Below, one piece after another: positions 20,172 to 28,904 of a stretch of 64,000 nt of DNA (position 1 is the stretch's first letter; each line of letters starts with the position of its first letter). The DNA comes from Pseudomonas marginalis (GTDB lineage: Bacteria > Pseudomonadota > Gammaproteobacteria > Pseudomonadales > Pseudomonadaceae). The position numbers were made by a program, and so were the translations under genes. Location of the stretch: NCBI RefSeq assembly GCF_024169655.1, contig NZ_JALJWV010000001.1, forward strand, positions 3,787,001 through 3,851,000, given 5' to 3'. The notes beneath the pieces were generated by a model. It was given only the letters and a program-made list of their open reading frames with translations, was not told the DNA's origin and ran no database searches.

Positions 20172-20201
20172 CGCCACACTCACCCAAGGGAATGAGTTGC
20201 C

Positions 20202-21077
20202 ATGACTGCTGAGTTGATTGTCGACGCCCGCAATGCCGTGGGCGAATGCCCGGTGTGGGTGCCCGAAGAAAACGCCCTGTACTGGGTGGACATCCCCAAC
20301 GGCGGGTTGCAACGCTGGAGCGCCGCCACCGGTCATAGCGACGCGTGGAAAGCCCCGCAGATGCTCGCCTGCATTGCCCGCACCGGTGCAGGCAACTGGG
20401 TCGCAGGAATGCAAAGCGGCTTTTTCCAACTCACCGCACACAACGACGGCAGCCTCGACACCACACCCCTGGCCGAGGTCGCGCACCCGCGCGCGGGCAT
20501 GCGCCTGAACGATGGGCGCTGTGATCGCCAGGGCCGTTTCTGGGCCGGCAGCATGGTCATGGATATGGGCGCGAATGCCGCCGCAGGCATCCTCTACCGT
20601 TACGCTTCGGGCGCCGCGCCCCATGCGCAGTTAGAGGGTTTTATCACCCTCAACGGCCTGGCCTTCAGCCCTGATGGCCGCACGCTGTATGTCTCGGACT
20701 CGCACCCATTGGTGCAACAGATCTGGGCCTTCGATTACGACACCGAAACCGGTACGCCGAGCAACCGCCGCGTGTTTGTCGACATGCAGCAACACCCAGG
20801 CCGCCCTGACGGCGCCGCCGTGGATGTCGACGGTTGCTACTGGATCTGCGCCAACGACGCCGGCCTGATCCACCGTTTCACCCCCGACGGGCGCCTGGAC
20901 CGCTCCCTGAGCGTGCCGGTGAAAAAGCCCAGCATGTGCGCCTTCGGCGGCAGTCGCCTGGACACTTTATTCGTCACCTCGATCCGTGATGACCCGAGTG
21001 AGCAGTCGCTGTCCGGCGGCGTGTTCGCCCTCAACCCTGGCGTCCAAGGACTGCCCGAACCGCACTTCACCCTCTAG
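20202..21077 (+). CDS. SMP-30/gluconolactonase-family lactonase
   Basis: 291-residue six-bladed beta-propeller lactonase. Family motifs: GECPVWVPEENALYWVDI at the start (metal-binding Glu), RLNDGRCDRQGRFWAGSM mid-protein, TLNGLAFSPDGRTLYVSDS and RPDGAAVDVDGCYW. It follows udh by 30 bp, so it presumably hydrolyses the galactaro- or glucarolactone made by Udh. Exact ring preference cannot be read from sequence. Confidence 0.87.
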   Translation: MTAELIVDARNAVGECPVWVPEENALYWVDIPNGGLQRWSAATGHSDAWKAPQMLACIARTGAGNWVAGMQSGFFQLTAHNDGSLDTTPLAEVAHPRAGMRLNDGRCDRQGRFWAGSMVMDMGANAAAGILYRYASGAAPHAQLEGFITLNGLAFSPDGRTLYVSDSHPLVQQIWAFDYDTETGTPSNRRVFVDMQQHPGRPDGAAVDVDGCYWICANDAGLIHRFTPDGRLDRSLSVPVKKPSMCAFGGSRLDTLFVTSIRDDPSEQSLSGGVFALNPGVQGLPEPHFTL

Positions 21078-21128
21078 CTGCATCGCTGTGCCTTGAATAC
21101 AACAATAACAAGACAGGAGTGACCGCCC

Positions 21129-22091
21129 ATGGACTTCAAACGCACCTTGCTCGCCGCCGCAGTCTTCACCCTCAGCAGCGCCGCCCACGCGCTGGAAATC
21201 AAATTCGCCGACGTCCACCCCGCCGGCTACCCCACCGTCGTGGCCGAAGAGAACATGGGCAAGGCCCTCACTAAAGCAAGCAACGGCGAACTGACCTTCA
21301 AGTACTTCCCCGGCGGAGTCCTGGGTTCGGAAAAAGAAGTCGTCGAACAGGCCCAGGTCGGCGCGGTCCAGATGACCCGGGTCAGCCTCGGCATCGTCGG
21401 CCCGGTGGTACCGGACGTGAACGTGTTCAACCTGCCGTTCGTATTCCGCGACCAGGCGCATATGCGCAAAGTCATCGACGGCGAGATAGGCGATGAAATC
21501 CTCGCCAAGATCACCGACTCCGAATTCGGCCTGGTCGCCCTGGCCTGGATGGACGGCGGCACGCGCAACCTCTACAGCAAAAAGCCGGTACGCAAAATCG
21601 AAGACCTCAAGGGTATGAAAATTCGCGTGCAAGGTAATCCCCTGTTCATCGACGCATTTAATGCGATGGGCGCCAACGGTATCGCCATGGATACCGGCGA
21701 AATTTTCAGTGCCTTGCAGACAGGCGTGATCGATGGCGCCGAAAACAACCCACCGACCCTGCTGGAACACAACCACTTCCAAAACGCCAAGTACTACACC
21801 CTCACCGAGCACCTGATCCTGCCCGAACCGATCGTGATGTCGAAAATCACTTGGAACAAACTCACCCCTGCGCAACAGGTCATGGTGAAGAACGCCGCCA
21901 AGGCCGCCCAGGCCGATGAGCGCGTGCTGTGGGATAAAAAAACCGCCAGCAGCGAGGAAAAACTCAAAGCCGCCGGCGTGGAGTTCATCAGCGTCGACAA
22001 AAAGCCCTTCTACGACGCCACCGCAGCGGTTCGCGCCAAGTACGGCGCGCCTTTCGCCGACATCATCGCGCGCATCGACGCCGTTCAATAA
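21129..22091 (+). CDS. TRAP transporter substrate-binding protein (DctP type)
   Basis: 320-residue periplasmic solute-binding protein of a TRAP system. Signal peptide (residues 1-21, ending AHA), then LEIKFADVHPAGYPTV. The carboxylate-binding Arg region KGMKIRVQGNPLFIDAFNAM is visible near residue 160. By context the ligand is a hexuronate. An ACAATAACAAG stretch 17-28 bases upstream resembles a catabolite-repression control (Hfq/Crc) site. Confidence 0.9.
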   Translation: MDFKRTLLAAAVFTLSSAAHALEIKFADVHPAGYPTVVAEENMGKALTKASNGELTFKYFPGGVLGSEKEVVEQAQVGAVQMTRVSLGIVGPVVPDVNVFNLPFVFRDQAHMRKVIDGEIGDEILAKITDSEFGLVALAWMDGGTRNLYSKKPVRKIEDLKGMKIRVQGNPLFIDAFNAMGANGIAMDTGEIFSALQTGVIDGAENNPPTLLEHNHFQNAKYYTLTEHLILPEPIVMSKITWNKLTPAQQVMVKNAAKAAQADERVLWDKKTASSEEKLKAAGVEFISVDKKPFYDATAAVRAKYGAPFADIIARIDAVQ

Positions 22092-22157
22092 CCTGCCCTG
22101 CCTCTCGCATAAGGCCCGGCGCGGTCGGCATTGCCGCGCCCAGTCACGGTGAACGCC

Positions 22158-22685
22158 ATGAAGAATCGACTGCTGCGCATCAACGACCGTATCTACATGA
22201 CCTGCATCTGGGTCGCCGGCCTCTCGGTCCTAGGGGTCGCGCTGATCATCCCCTGGGGCATCTTCGCCCGCTACATCCTCGGCACCGGCTCCAGTTGGCC
22301 GGAGCCCACCGCCATCCTGCTGATGCTGGTCTTCACCTTTATCGGCGCCGCCGCCAGCTACCGCGCCGGGGCGCATATGTCGGTGGCGATGGTCACCGAC
22401 CGCCTGCCTGCGCGCCAACGCCAGATCGTCGGCATCCTCTCGCAATTGCTCATGGGCACCATCTGCCTGTTCATGACCATTTGGGGCAGCAAGCTGTGCC
22501 TGTCCACCTGGAACCAGTTCATGAGCGCCATTCCCACCCTGCGCGTGGGCATCACCTACATGCCGATCCCGATTGGCGGGTTGCTGACCCTGATCTTCGT
22601 GGTGGAAAAACTCCTGCTCGGTGACCAGAGCAACCGACGGGTCGTGCGCTTCGACCTGGTTGAAGAAAGCGAAGGGGCTGCCTGA
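22158..22685 (+). CDS. TRAP transporter small permease (DctQ type)
   Basis: 175-residue four-helix membrane subunit of the TRAP permease, between the binding protein and the large permease. It has DctQ-like features: WGIFARYILGTGSSWPEP and a hydrophilic C-terminus. ATG 22158 is preferred; an earlier in-frame start at 22131 would overlap a stretch with no ribosome site. Confidence 0.88.
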   Translation: MKNRLLRINDRIYMTCIWVAGLSVLGVALIIPWGIFARYILGTGSSWPEPTAILLMLVFTFIGAAASYRAGAHMSVAMVTDRLPARQRQIVGILSQLLMGTICLFMTIWGSKLCLSTWNQFMSAIPTLRVGITYMPIPIGGLLTLIFVVEKLLLGDQSNRRVVRFDLVEESEGAA

Positions 22686-22686
22686 T

Positions 22687-23967
22687 ATGGACGCATTGAT
22701 TCTGTTGGGCAGCTTTATCGGCTTGATCCTGATCGGCATGCCGGTGGCTTATGCCCTGGGCCTGTCGGCGTTGATCGGCGCGTGGTGGATCGACATTCCG
22801 TACCAGGCCCTGATGATTCAAATCGCCGGCGGGGTGAACAAGTTTTCGCTGATGGCGATTCCGTTCTTCGTGCTGGCCGGCGCGATCATGGCGGAGGGCG
22901 GCATGTCGCGGCGGCTGGTGGCGTTTGCCGGGGTGTTGGTGGGTTTTGTGCGCGGCGGCTTGTCGCTGGTGAACATCATGGCCTCGACGTTTTTCGGCGC
23001 GATCTCCGGCTCGTCGGTGGCCGACACCGCCTCGGTCGGTTCGGTGCTGATCCCGGAAATGGAACGCCGTGGCTACCCCCGCGAGTTCGCCACGGCGGTG
23101 ACCATCAGCGGTTCGGTGCAAGCACTGTTGACCCCGCCCAGCCACAACTCGGTGCTCTACTCCCTGGCGGCGGGCGGCACGGTGTCGATCGCCTCGCTGT
23201 TCATGGCCGGCGTGGTCCCGGGCCTGCTGATGAGCGCGTGCCTGATGGTGCTGTGCCTGATCTTCGCGAAGAAGCGCGACTACCCCAAAGGGGAAGTCAT
23301 CCCGCTCAAGCAAGCGCTGAAAATCTGCGCCGACGCGCTGTGGGGCCTGATGGCCATGGTGATCATCCTCGGCGGCATTCTCTCCGGCATCTTCACCGCC
23401 ACCGAGTCCGCCGCGATCGCCGTGCTGTGGGCGTTCTTCGTGACCATGTTCATCTACCGCGACTACCAATGGAACGAGCTGCCCAAGCTGATGCACCGCA
23501 CGGTGCGCACCATTTCCATCGTGATGATCCTGATCGCCTTCGCGGCCAGCTTCGGCTACATCATGACCCTGATGCAGATCCCGGCGAAGATCACCACGCT
23601 GTTCCTGACCCTGTCGGACAACCGCTACGTGATCCTGATGTGCATCAACGCCATGCTGCTGTTGCTCGGCACGGTGATGGACATGGCGCCGCTGATTCTG
23701 ATCCTCACGCCGATCCTGCTGCCGGTGGTCCTCGGCATCGGCGTCGACCCGGTACACTTCGGCATGATCATGCTGGTCAACCTTGGCATCGGCCTGATCA
23801 CCCCGCCGGTCGGCGCGGTGCTGTTCGTGGGGGCGGCGGTGGGCAAGGTGAGTATCGAGAACACCGTGAAGGCGCTGCTGCCGTTTTATGGCGTGCTGTT
23901 TTTGGTGCTGATCGCGGTGACTTACATTCCGGCCTTGTCGCTGTGGTTGCCAGGGCTGGTGCTGTGA
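22687..23967 (+). CDS. TRAP transporter large permease (DctM type)
   Basis: 426-residue, about twelve-helix TRAP ion-coupled permease. DctM patterns include MAIPFFVLAGAIMAEGG, FFGAISGSSVADTASVGSVL, and VLGIGVDPVHFGMI near the C-terminus. The ATG lies one base after the small-subunit stop, and its own stop overlaps the epimerase ATG (GTGATG), so the operon continues tightly. Confidence 0.92.
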   Translation: MDALILLGSFIGLILIGMPVAYALGLSALIGAWWIDIPYQALMIQIAGGVNKFSLMAIPFFVLAGAIMAEGGMSRRLVAFAGVLVGFVRGGLSLVNIMASTFFGAISGSSVADTASVGSVLIPEMERRGYPREFATAVTISGSVQALLTPPSHNSVLYSLAAGGTVSIASLFMAGVVPGLLMSACLMVLCLIFAKKRDYPKGEVIPLKQALKICADALWGLMAMVIILGGILSGIFTATESAAIAVLWAFFVTMFIYRDYQWNELPKLMHRTVRTISIVMILIAFAASFGYIMTLMQIPAKITTLFLTLSDNRYVILMCINAMLLLLGTVMDMAPLILILTPILLPVVLGIGVDPVHFGMIMLVNLGIGLITPPVGAVLFVGAAVGKVSIENTVKALLPFYGVLFLVLIAVTYIPALSLWLPGLVL

Positions 23968-24875
23968 TGCTGATTGAACTGCAAGACCACCTGACCCACC
24001 TCACCCTCGCCCCGGCCGTGGGCGGCAGCATCGTCAACTGGCGCGTGCGCGCCAGCGGCCAGCCCCTGCTGCGGGCTAGCGATCAAGCGGCGCTGGACGC
24101 CGGCCTGCCCGGCAAACTGGCCTGCTATCCCCTCGCGCCGTGGTCCAATCGCATCGCCAACGGCGGTTTCGACACGCCCGCCGGCTGGCTGGCACTCACG
24201 CCCAACAGCCTCACCGATCCGCTGCCGATTCACGGGTCGGCCTGGCAACAGGCGTGGCGCGTGGTCAGCCGGTCGGCGGATGAAGTGCTGCTTGCGTTGG
24301 AATGCGCGACGCCGTTCGCCTATCGCGCCGAGCAGCGGTTTCGGTTGAGCAACGGCGTATTGAGTATCGAGCTGAGCGTGACGCATCTGGCCGCAACAGC
24401 GGCGTGGCACGGTTTGGGCTTGCATCCTTACTTCCCGCGCCGGGCGGGCACGCGGTTGCAGGCCAAGGCTGGGCAGGTGTGGATGAGTGATGCGTCCAAG
24501 CTGCCGACGGCGCTGACCCCCGTACACGCCGATTGGGATTTCCAACAGCTCAAGGGGTTGCCCCAAGCGTTGGTCGACAACGGTTTTTGCCAATGGGACG
24601 GGCATTGCCGGATCGAACAGCCGGAGCTGGGTTATGCCCTGGAATGCCAGGCCACCGGCGCCGATTACTTCTTGCTGTACTGCCCGCCGGGGCTGGGGTT
24701 CTTCTGCATCGAGCCGGTGAGCCATCCGGTGAATGCCCATCACTTGCCGGGCAGGCCGGGCCTGAAACTGCTGGAACACAACCAGTCAACCCAACTCAAT
24801 TTCACCCTGAAATACATTCCAACTGTGGGAGGGGGCTTGCCCCCGATGGCAGTGTGTCAGCCACTACATGCATGA
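23967..24875 (+). CDS. aldose 1-epimerase family protein with REP-encoded C-terminus
   Basis: 302-residue galactose-mutarotase-like protein. Visible are PLAPWSNRIANGGFD with PIHGSAWQQ (substrate His), AWHGLGLHPYFPR and FFCIEPVSHPVNAHHL, the typical order of catalytic His and Glu. By context it equilibrates uronate anomers so that Udh receives the right one. The last seventeen residues (TVGGGLPPMAVCQPLHA) are translated from the REPIN that begins at 24824, so the ancestral stop has been lost or displaced. Confidence 0.88.
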   Translation: MLIELQDHLTHLTLAPAVGGSIVNWRVRASGQPLLRASDQAALDAGLPGKLACYPLAPWSNRIANGGFDTPAGWLALTPNSLTDPLPIHGSAWQQAWRVVSRSADEVLLALECATPFAYRAEQRFRLSNGVLSIELSVTHLAATAAWHGLGLHPYFPRRAGTRLQAKAGQVWMSDASKLPTALTPVHADWDFQQLKGLPQALVDNGFCQWDGHCRIEQPELGYALECQATGADYFLLYCPPGLGFFCIEPVSHPVNAHHLPGRPGLKLLEHNQSTQLNFTLKYIPTVGGGLPPMAVCQPLHA

Positions 24876-24912
24876 CTGACCCACCGCTATCGGGGGCAAG
24901 CCCCCTCCCACA
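24824..24912. repeat. REPIN fused to the epimerase 3' end
   Basis: Canonical inverted REP pair. Its left half supplies the final codons and the stop of the epimerase frame. Confidence 0.9.
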
Positions 24913-24961
24913 TTTTTAACCCGGTTCGGCTTCCAGGATCAGGTCGGCTATAAGGCAGCCT

Positions 24962-25290
24962 CGCTTTGGCTTTGGCTTTTGCTTTGGCTTTGGCTTTGGC
25001 TTTGGCTTTTGATCTTAGGCGCCCCGTAAAACCACGCTGGCCGAACGCAGGCTTGAATCCGTGGGCAACCCGGCAGGACGCCGGGTTAGCCGTCCTGGGC
25101 CATGGATGGCCCATGACGGCGGCCCACGGATTCAAGCCGGAGTGAGGGCATGCCGAGCCTAGGCGAGGCACCGAGTGGTGGGGCAAGAGCCCTTTGGTTA
25201 CTTTGGGGCTTTTCCAAAGTGACCCGCCGTAAGGGCGGAACCCATAGCAGCCGTGACCGCAACAATGGATATGTACTCAACCCAACCCAA
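24962..25290 (-). repeat. structured long repeat, copy A, with GGCTTT microsatellite
   Basis: About 330 bp homologous, in inverted orientation, to 28310-28674. From left: a hexanucleotide tract of GGCTTT-like units (24962-25010), a conserved block (GATCTTAGGCGCCCCGTAAA), then a three-way-junction fold. The outer stem pairs 25050-25066 with 25122-25138 (17 of 17). Inner hairpins are 25067-25074/25080-25087, and 25089-25094/25115-25120 extended by 25096-25103/25106-25113. A conserved tail follows (GGGCAAGAGCCCTTTGGTTA and beyond). Confidence 0.9.
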
Positions 25291-25314
25291 AAAGCTGGTC
25301 AGCCCAGAGACCGC

Positions 25315-25339
25315 CATCGGGGGCAAGCCCCCTCCCACA
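25315..25339. repeat. solitary REP
   Basis: Single GGGGGCAAGCCCCC palindrome 18 bp from the end of the HlyD gene; no inverted partner nearby, so a singlet or half-REPIN. Confidence 0.82.
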
Positions 25340-25356
25340 TTTTGATCGGCATGGTG

Positions 25357-26508
25357 TCAGGGTGGGGAGTTTTTCAGGCGGCCGGCGGTGTCGATACTCA
25401 CCACCACCGACAACCCCGGCCGCAAGTGCTCGCTCTGCTCCTGGTCGGGATCAACGGTGATCCGCACCGGCAAACGCTGGGCGATCTTGACGAAGTTACC
25501 GGTGGCGTTATCCGCCTGCAACAGGCTGAACTCCGAGCCGGTCGCCGGGGAAATATACTGCACCGTGCCGCGAAACTTGCGGTGGTCGAGCGCATCGACG
25601 GTGAACGTTACCGGCTGGCCAACCTGCACATGGGCCATCTGGGTTTCTTTCATGTTGGCAATCACCCACAGCTGCTTGGGCACCAGCGCCATCAACTGCG
25701 CGCCGGAGTTGACGTAAGCGCCAAGGCGCACGCCAATCTGCCCCAACTGGCCGTCACGCGGCGCAGTGATGCGGGTGTTGGACACGTCGATCCGCGCCAG
25801 CTCCACCGCTGCTTCGGCACTCGCCACGGCGGCTTCCAGTGAACCGCGATTGACGATCACCGTCTGCAGGTCCTGACGCGCGATTTCCAGGCTGGCCTGG
25901 GCCTGCGCCACGGCGGCGAGAGTCTGGGCATTGGCGGCGCGGGTCACGTCCAGTTCGCGCCTGGACACTGAACCGTCGCTGATCAGTTCTTCGTTGCGGC
26001 GCAGGTCGGCAGTGCTTTTGCGCGCCTGGGCCTGGCTGTCCACCAGCGCGGCCTGGCGCAGTTTGATAGTGGCTTCGGCGCTGTTGCGTTGCTGCACCAC
26101 ATTCGCCAGCGCGGCCTTTTGCACCGCCAGTTGCGCCAGGGCCTGATCCAGGCGCTGCTTGTAGATGCGGTCATCCAGGCGCACCAGCAGGTCGCCGGCC
26201 TTGACGTACTGGAAGTCCTGCACCGGCACTTCGAACACATAGCCGCTGAGCTGCGGGCCAATGATCGTGACCTGGCCGCGCACCAGGGCGTTCTCGGTGG
26301 TTTCCACCGCGCTGCTGAACGGCGGCAATTGCCAGGCATACAGCACGATCAACACGCCGACGAGGGCAATCGCGGCAAAGCCCAGGGACGAGAGAATGCG
26401 CACCCCCAGGGAGCGCGGTTCGGTGACCGTGGCACCCGGTGGCGTGGCGCCTTCAGGGGTGGCGGCGATGGCGTTGGTAGTGGTCGTGGTGGTGGTCGGT
26501 TCGGTCAT
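25357..26508 (-). CDS. HlyD/EmrA-family periplasmic adaptor
   Basis: 383-residue membrane fusion protein of an EmrAB-type multidrug exporter. A short Thr-rich cytoplasmic tail (EPTTTTTTTNAIA) precedes one transmembrane helix (about residues 42-64). Lipoyl halves (VTIIGPQLSGYVFEVPVQDF; TAPRDGQLGQIGVRLG) flank a long helical hairpin. The ATG at 26508 overlaps the permease stop as ATGA, fixing this start; a GTG 19 codons earlier is less likely. No outer-membrane channel gene is adjacent, so it must borrow one. Confidence 0.9.
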   Translation of the reverse strand: MTEPTTTTTTTNAIAATPEGATPPGATVTEPRSLGVRILSSLGFAAIALVGVLIVLYAWQLPPFSSAVETTENALVRGQVTIIGPQLSGYVFEVPVQDFQYVKAGDLLVRLDDRIYKQRLDQALAQLAVQKAALANVVQQRNSAEATIKLRQAALVDSQAQARKSTADLRRNEELISDGSVSRRELDVTRAANAQTLAAVAQAQASLEIARQDLQTVIVNRGSLEAAVASAEAAVELARIDVSNTRITAPRDGQLGQIGVRLGAYVNSGAQLMALVPKQLWVIANMKETQMAHVQVGQPVTFTVDALDHRKFRGTVQYISPATGSEFSLLQADNATGNFVKIAQRLPVRITVDPDQEQSEHLRPGLSVVVSIDTAGRLKNSPP

Positions 26509-28148
26509 GAAGAAGCGCCGCTGGGTTGAACGGGAGTGGCCGCTTTGGTGGTGCTTAACAGCCACAGACTGCGGGTAAAGATCCAGAGCATGGTCAGGAT
26601 CGCGACGATCGCGATCAGCATGAACACATCGTTGTAGGCCATCACATTTGCCTCACGGGTCGCCGCCGTGGCAAGGCTGCGAATGCCCATGAGGTTACGC
26701 AAGTCCGGGTCGGCGACGATACCGCCATAGGCCGAACCGCCGCTCTGCACCCGCGCGGCGACACGCGGGTCGAGCAGGGTCAGGTGCTCGACGATCATGC
26801 TCGAATGAAACTTCTCGCGCACAACCTGGAACGTCCCGAGCAACGCCGCGCCAATCAGGCCGCCGAGGTTCTGGCAAATGCCGAACATCACCGAAAAACT
26901 CACCAGGTTGCGCGGGTTGGTCAACACGTTCTTGGTGCCCAGCACCATGGTCGGCCCGAGAAAAAACGTGCCGCCAAAGCCTAGCAGGAACTGGCTGATG
27001 TACAGATTCTGCGGGCGGGTCAGGTTGCTGGAGAAACTGTCCATCACCGACCCGGTGGCCATCAGTGCCAGGGAAATGACCAGCGGCATCAGCAAGTGCG
27101 CCGGGTTGATCGTCAACGCACTGACCACCAGCCCGGCCACCGCGCCCGCCAACATCACCACGTACAGCGTGTGCATTTGCTGGTAGCTCATGTTCAACAT
27201 CTGCATGAAGCCCACCGCGCCGGTGGACTGCTCCGACAGCACCATGCGAATCAGGATCACCGCCAGCGCCAGGCGAATCATGGTGCCGCTGCCCAGCCAA
27301 CGGGTCATCAGCAACGGGTTGGCGCGATTATGCTCAATCGCCAGGCCGGTCATGATCAGCACCAGCGAACAGGCCGACGCCACACCGATCCACGGCGCTT
27401 CGAGCCACCAGTCGATCCGCCCGAGGGAAAGCACTGCGCAGAGCAGCGCCACCCCGCTGGCGAGGATGGCGAAGGTGAGAAAGTCGAGTTTTTCAAAGGT
27501 CTTGAAGCGGTCGCCAGGTGGCAACTTGAGCAGGAACACGCAGCCCAGGCAGATCAGCGCCATGCCCAGCTCAAACAGGTACAGGCCACGCCATTCGGCG
27601 ATTTGCAGCAAATCTTCGGAAAACAGCCGCGCCAGCGGCAACGCCAACTGCGCGGTGCCCAGGCCCAGCACCAAGGCTTTCAAGCGCCACTTGGCCGGGA
27701 ACGCCTGGATCATGTAATACAACCCCAGGGAACTGAGCGCCGCGCCGACCATCCCGTGAGCGGCGCGCACGGCGATGGCGGAGTTGAGGTCGTTGACGAA
27801 CAAGTGGCCGAAGGTCACCAGCGCATACAGCACCAGGAACACCTCGGTAAACGCACGCAGGCCGAATTGCTGGCGGAACTTCACCAGGAGCAGGTTCATG
27901 CAGACGTTGGTCATGACATAAGCGGCGGGCAGCCAGGCCATTTCCGCCGTGGTCGCGCCGAGGACGCCTTGCAGGTATTGCAGGTTGGCGATCACCAACG
28001 AGTTGCCGAGGCCGCCGGTGATTGCGACCAGGACGCCGACCAATGCATACAGCCAGCGTTTGTGGGTGGGGTGTAGCGGCGTCGACGGCGAACCCGGCAG
28101 GGCCGGACGCTCGTGGGGCTGCCAGGTGCGGGGGGTGTAGTTGTCCAT
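26505..28148 (-). CDS. MFS multidrug exporter, EmrB/DHA2 type
   Basis: 547-residue, about fourteen-helix drug:H+ antiporter. It shares an operon with the HlyD adaptor just downstream (4-bp overlap). The N-terminal cytoplasmic tail is Pro-rich; TM segments run from about residue 34. AHGMVGAALSSLGLYY and the late helix DVFMLIAIVAILTMLW are visible. Length and pairing are those of EmrB, but the motif-C Pro/Gly pattern is not sharp, so it may belong to a side branch. Flanked on both sides by inverted copies of a structured repeat. Confidence 0.87.
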   Translation of the reverse strand: MDNYTPRTWQPHERPALPGSPSTPLHPTHKRWLYALVGVLVAITGGLGNSLVIANLQYLQGVLGATTAEMAWLPAAYVMTNVCMNLLLVKFRQQFGLRAFTEVFLVLYALVTFGHLFVNDLNSAIAVRAAHGMVGAALSSLGLYYMIQAFPAKWRLKALVLGLGTAQLALPLARLFSEDLLQIAEWRGLYLFELGMALICLGCVFLLKLPPGDRFKTFEKLDFLTFAILASGVALLCAVLSLGRIDWWLEAPWIGVASACSLVLIMTGLAIEHNRANPLLMTRWLGSGTMIRLALAVILIRMVLSEQSTGAVGFMQMLNMSYQQMHTLYVVMLAGAVAGLVVSALTINPAHLLMPLVISLALMATGSVMDSFSSNLTRPQNLYISQFLLGFGGTFFLGPTMVLGTKNVLTNPRNLVSFSVMFGICQNLGGLIGAALLGTFQVVREKFHSSMIVEHLTLLDPRVAARVQSGGSAYGGIVADPDLRNLMGIRSLATAATREANVMAYNDVFMLIAIVAILTMLWIFTRSLWLLSTTKAATPVQPSGASS

Positions 28149-28184
28149 TCAGTGACCTTGATGAGCCGACACGCAAGGTCGGTG

Positions 28185-28203
28185 ACTCCATTACTCAGGG
28201 AGT
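28185..28203. promoter_or_regulatory. dyad upstream of emrB
   Basis: ACTCC (28185-28189) and GGAGT (28199-28203) form an inverted repeat 37 bp before the emrB start codon. Spacing and position resemble MerR-type operators of drug pumps. No regulator gene is adjacent. Confidence 0.25.
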
Positions 28204-28309
28204 AGTAAACCTGAGAGGAGTTCATCTTGCCATGTTGAGGGTGCAATTGATTTCTGGAGCGGGCGTGGTCAAGTGTGGGGGTTGGCGGTGATGGCGGGCT
28301 CTGGGCCGG

Positions 28310-28674
28310 TTGGGTTGGGTTGGGTTGAGTACATATCCGTTGCTGCGGTCACGGCCGCTTATGGTTCCGCTCTTACAGCGGGTCACTTTGGAAAAGCCCC
28401 AAAGTAACCAAAGGGCTCTTGCCCCACCACTCGGCACCTCGCCTAGGCTCGGTGTGCCCGAACGCAGGCATTACTCCGCGGGCCGCCGTCACGGGCCATC
28501 CATGGCCCGGGACGGCTAAACCGGCATCCCTGCCGGTTTACCCGCTGCGTAATACCTGCGTTCGGCCAGCGTGGTTTTACGGGGCGCCTAAGATCAAGAT
28601 CAAGATCAAAAGCAAGAGCAAGAGCAAGAGCAAGAGCAAGAGCAAGAGCAAGAGCAAGAGCAAGAGCAAGAGCA
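28310..28674 (+). repeat. structured long repeat, copy B, with AAGAGC microsatellite
   Basis: Inverted homologue of 24962-25290. The three-way fold is preserved with different sequence. Outer stem: 28459-28468 with 28555-28564, 28470-28474 with 28549-28553, and 28478-28482 with 28541-28545. Two inner hairpins match those of copy A with compensatory changes. The right end is a hexanucleotide tract: three AAGATC-like units, then about ten AAGAGC units ending at 28674. AAGAGC replaces the AAAGCC (GGCTTT) of copy A. Confidence 0.9.
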
Positions 28675-28720
28675 ACGGCGTTTTCAAGGGGGCAAGGGGG
28701 TCTATCTGATCTATGGATAT

Positions 28721-28819
28721 CCAAATGTGGGAGGGGGCTTGCCCCCGATAGTGGTGGATCAGTCATGCATGTAGTGACTGACACACTGCCATCGGGGGCA
28801 AGCCCCCTCCCACATTTGG
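28721..28819. repeat. REPIN 3' of the DASS permease
   Basis: Symmetric inverted pair with extended ends CCAAATGTGGG / CCCACATTTGG, lying between the microsatellite and the permease gene's 3' end. Confidence 0.9.
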
Positions 28820-28904
28820 ATCTCCTTTGTACATTGGATCTCCTTTGTATTGGCGACCCCATGTGTATTGGAGACCCCATGTATGTTGAAAACCACGCGC
28901 CATA

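Larger units (their letters stand above)
24876..25356. other. gene-free stretch filled by repeats
   Basis: 481 bp between the epimerase and the convergent HlyD gene: the right half of a REPIN, structured repeat copy A (24962-25290) and a solitary REP (25315-25339). No credible gene. Confidence 0.75.
28149..28904. other. gene-free stretch: emrB promoter, structured repeat, microsatellite, REPIN
   Basis: 756 bp with no credible gene. 28149-28300 holds the emrB promoter and a dyad. 28310-28674 is structured repeat copy B. 28721-28819 is a REPIN. 28820-28890 has short direct repeats (GGATCTCCTTTGTA twice, then two related ACCCCATGT blocks). Confidence 0.7.

Noticed and set aside
22782-23966. Extended open frame running into the epimerase from far upstream
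   Set aside because: The upstream part is an out-of-frame reading of the TRAP large permease; the true epimerase ATG overlaps the permease stop at 23967.
25357-28148. emrBA plus flanking inverted repeats as a transposon
   Set aside because: No transposase, no target-site duplication that I can see, and the repeats are of a type found scattered singly; recorded as a finding about the repeats, not as a mobile element.
28419-28709. Open frame ending in a long Lys-Ser alternation
   Set aside because: Direct translation of the AAGAGC microsatellite and structured repeat; the other copy gives a different Ala-Lys peptide, so no protein is conserved.
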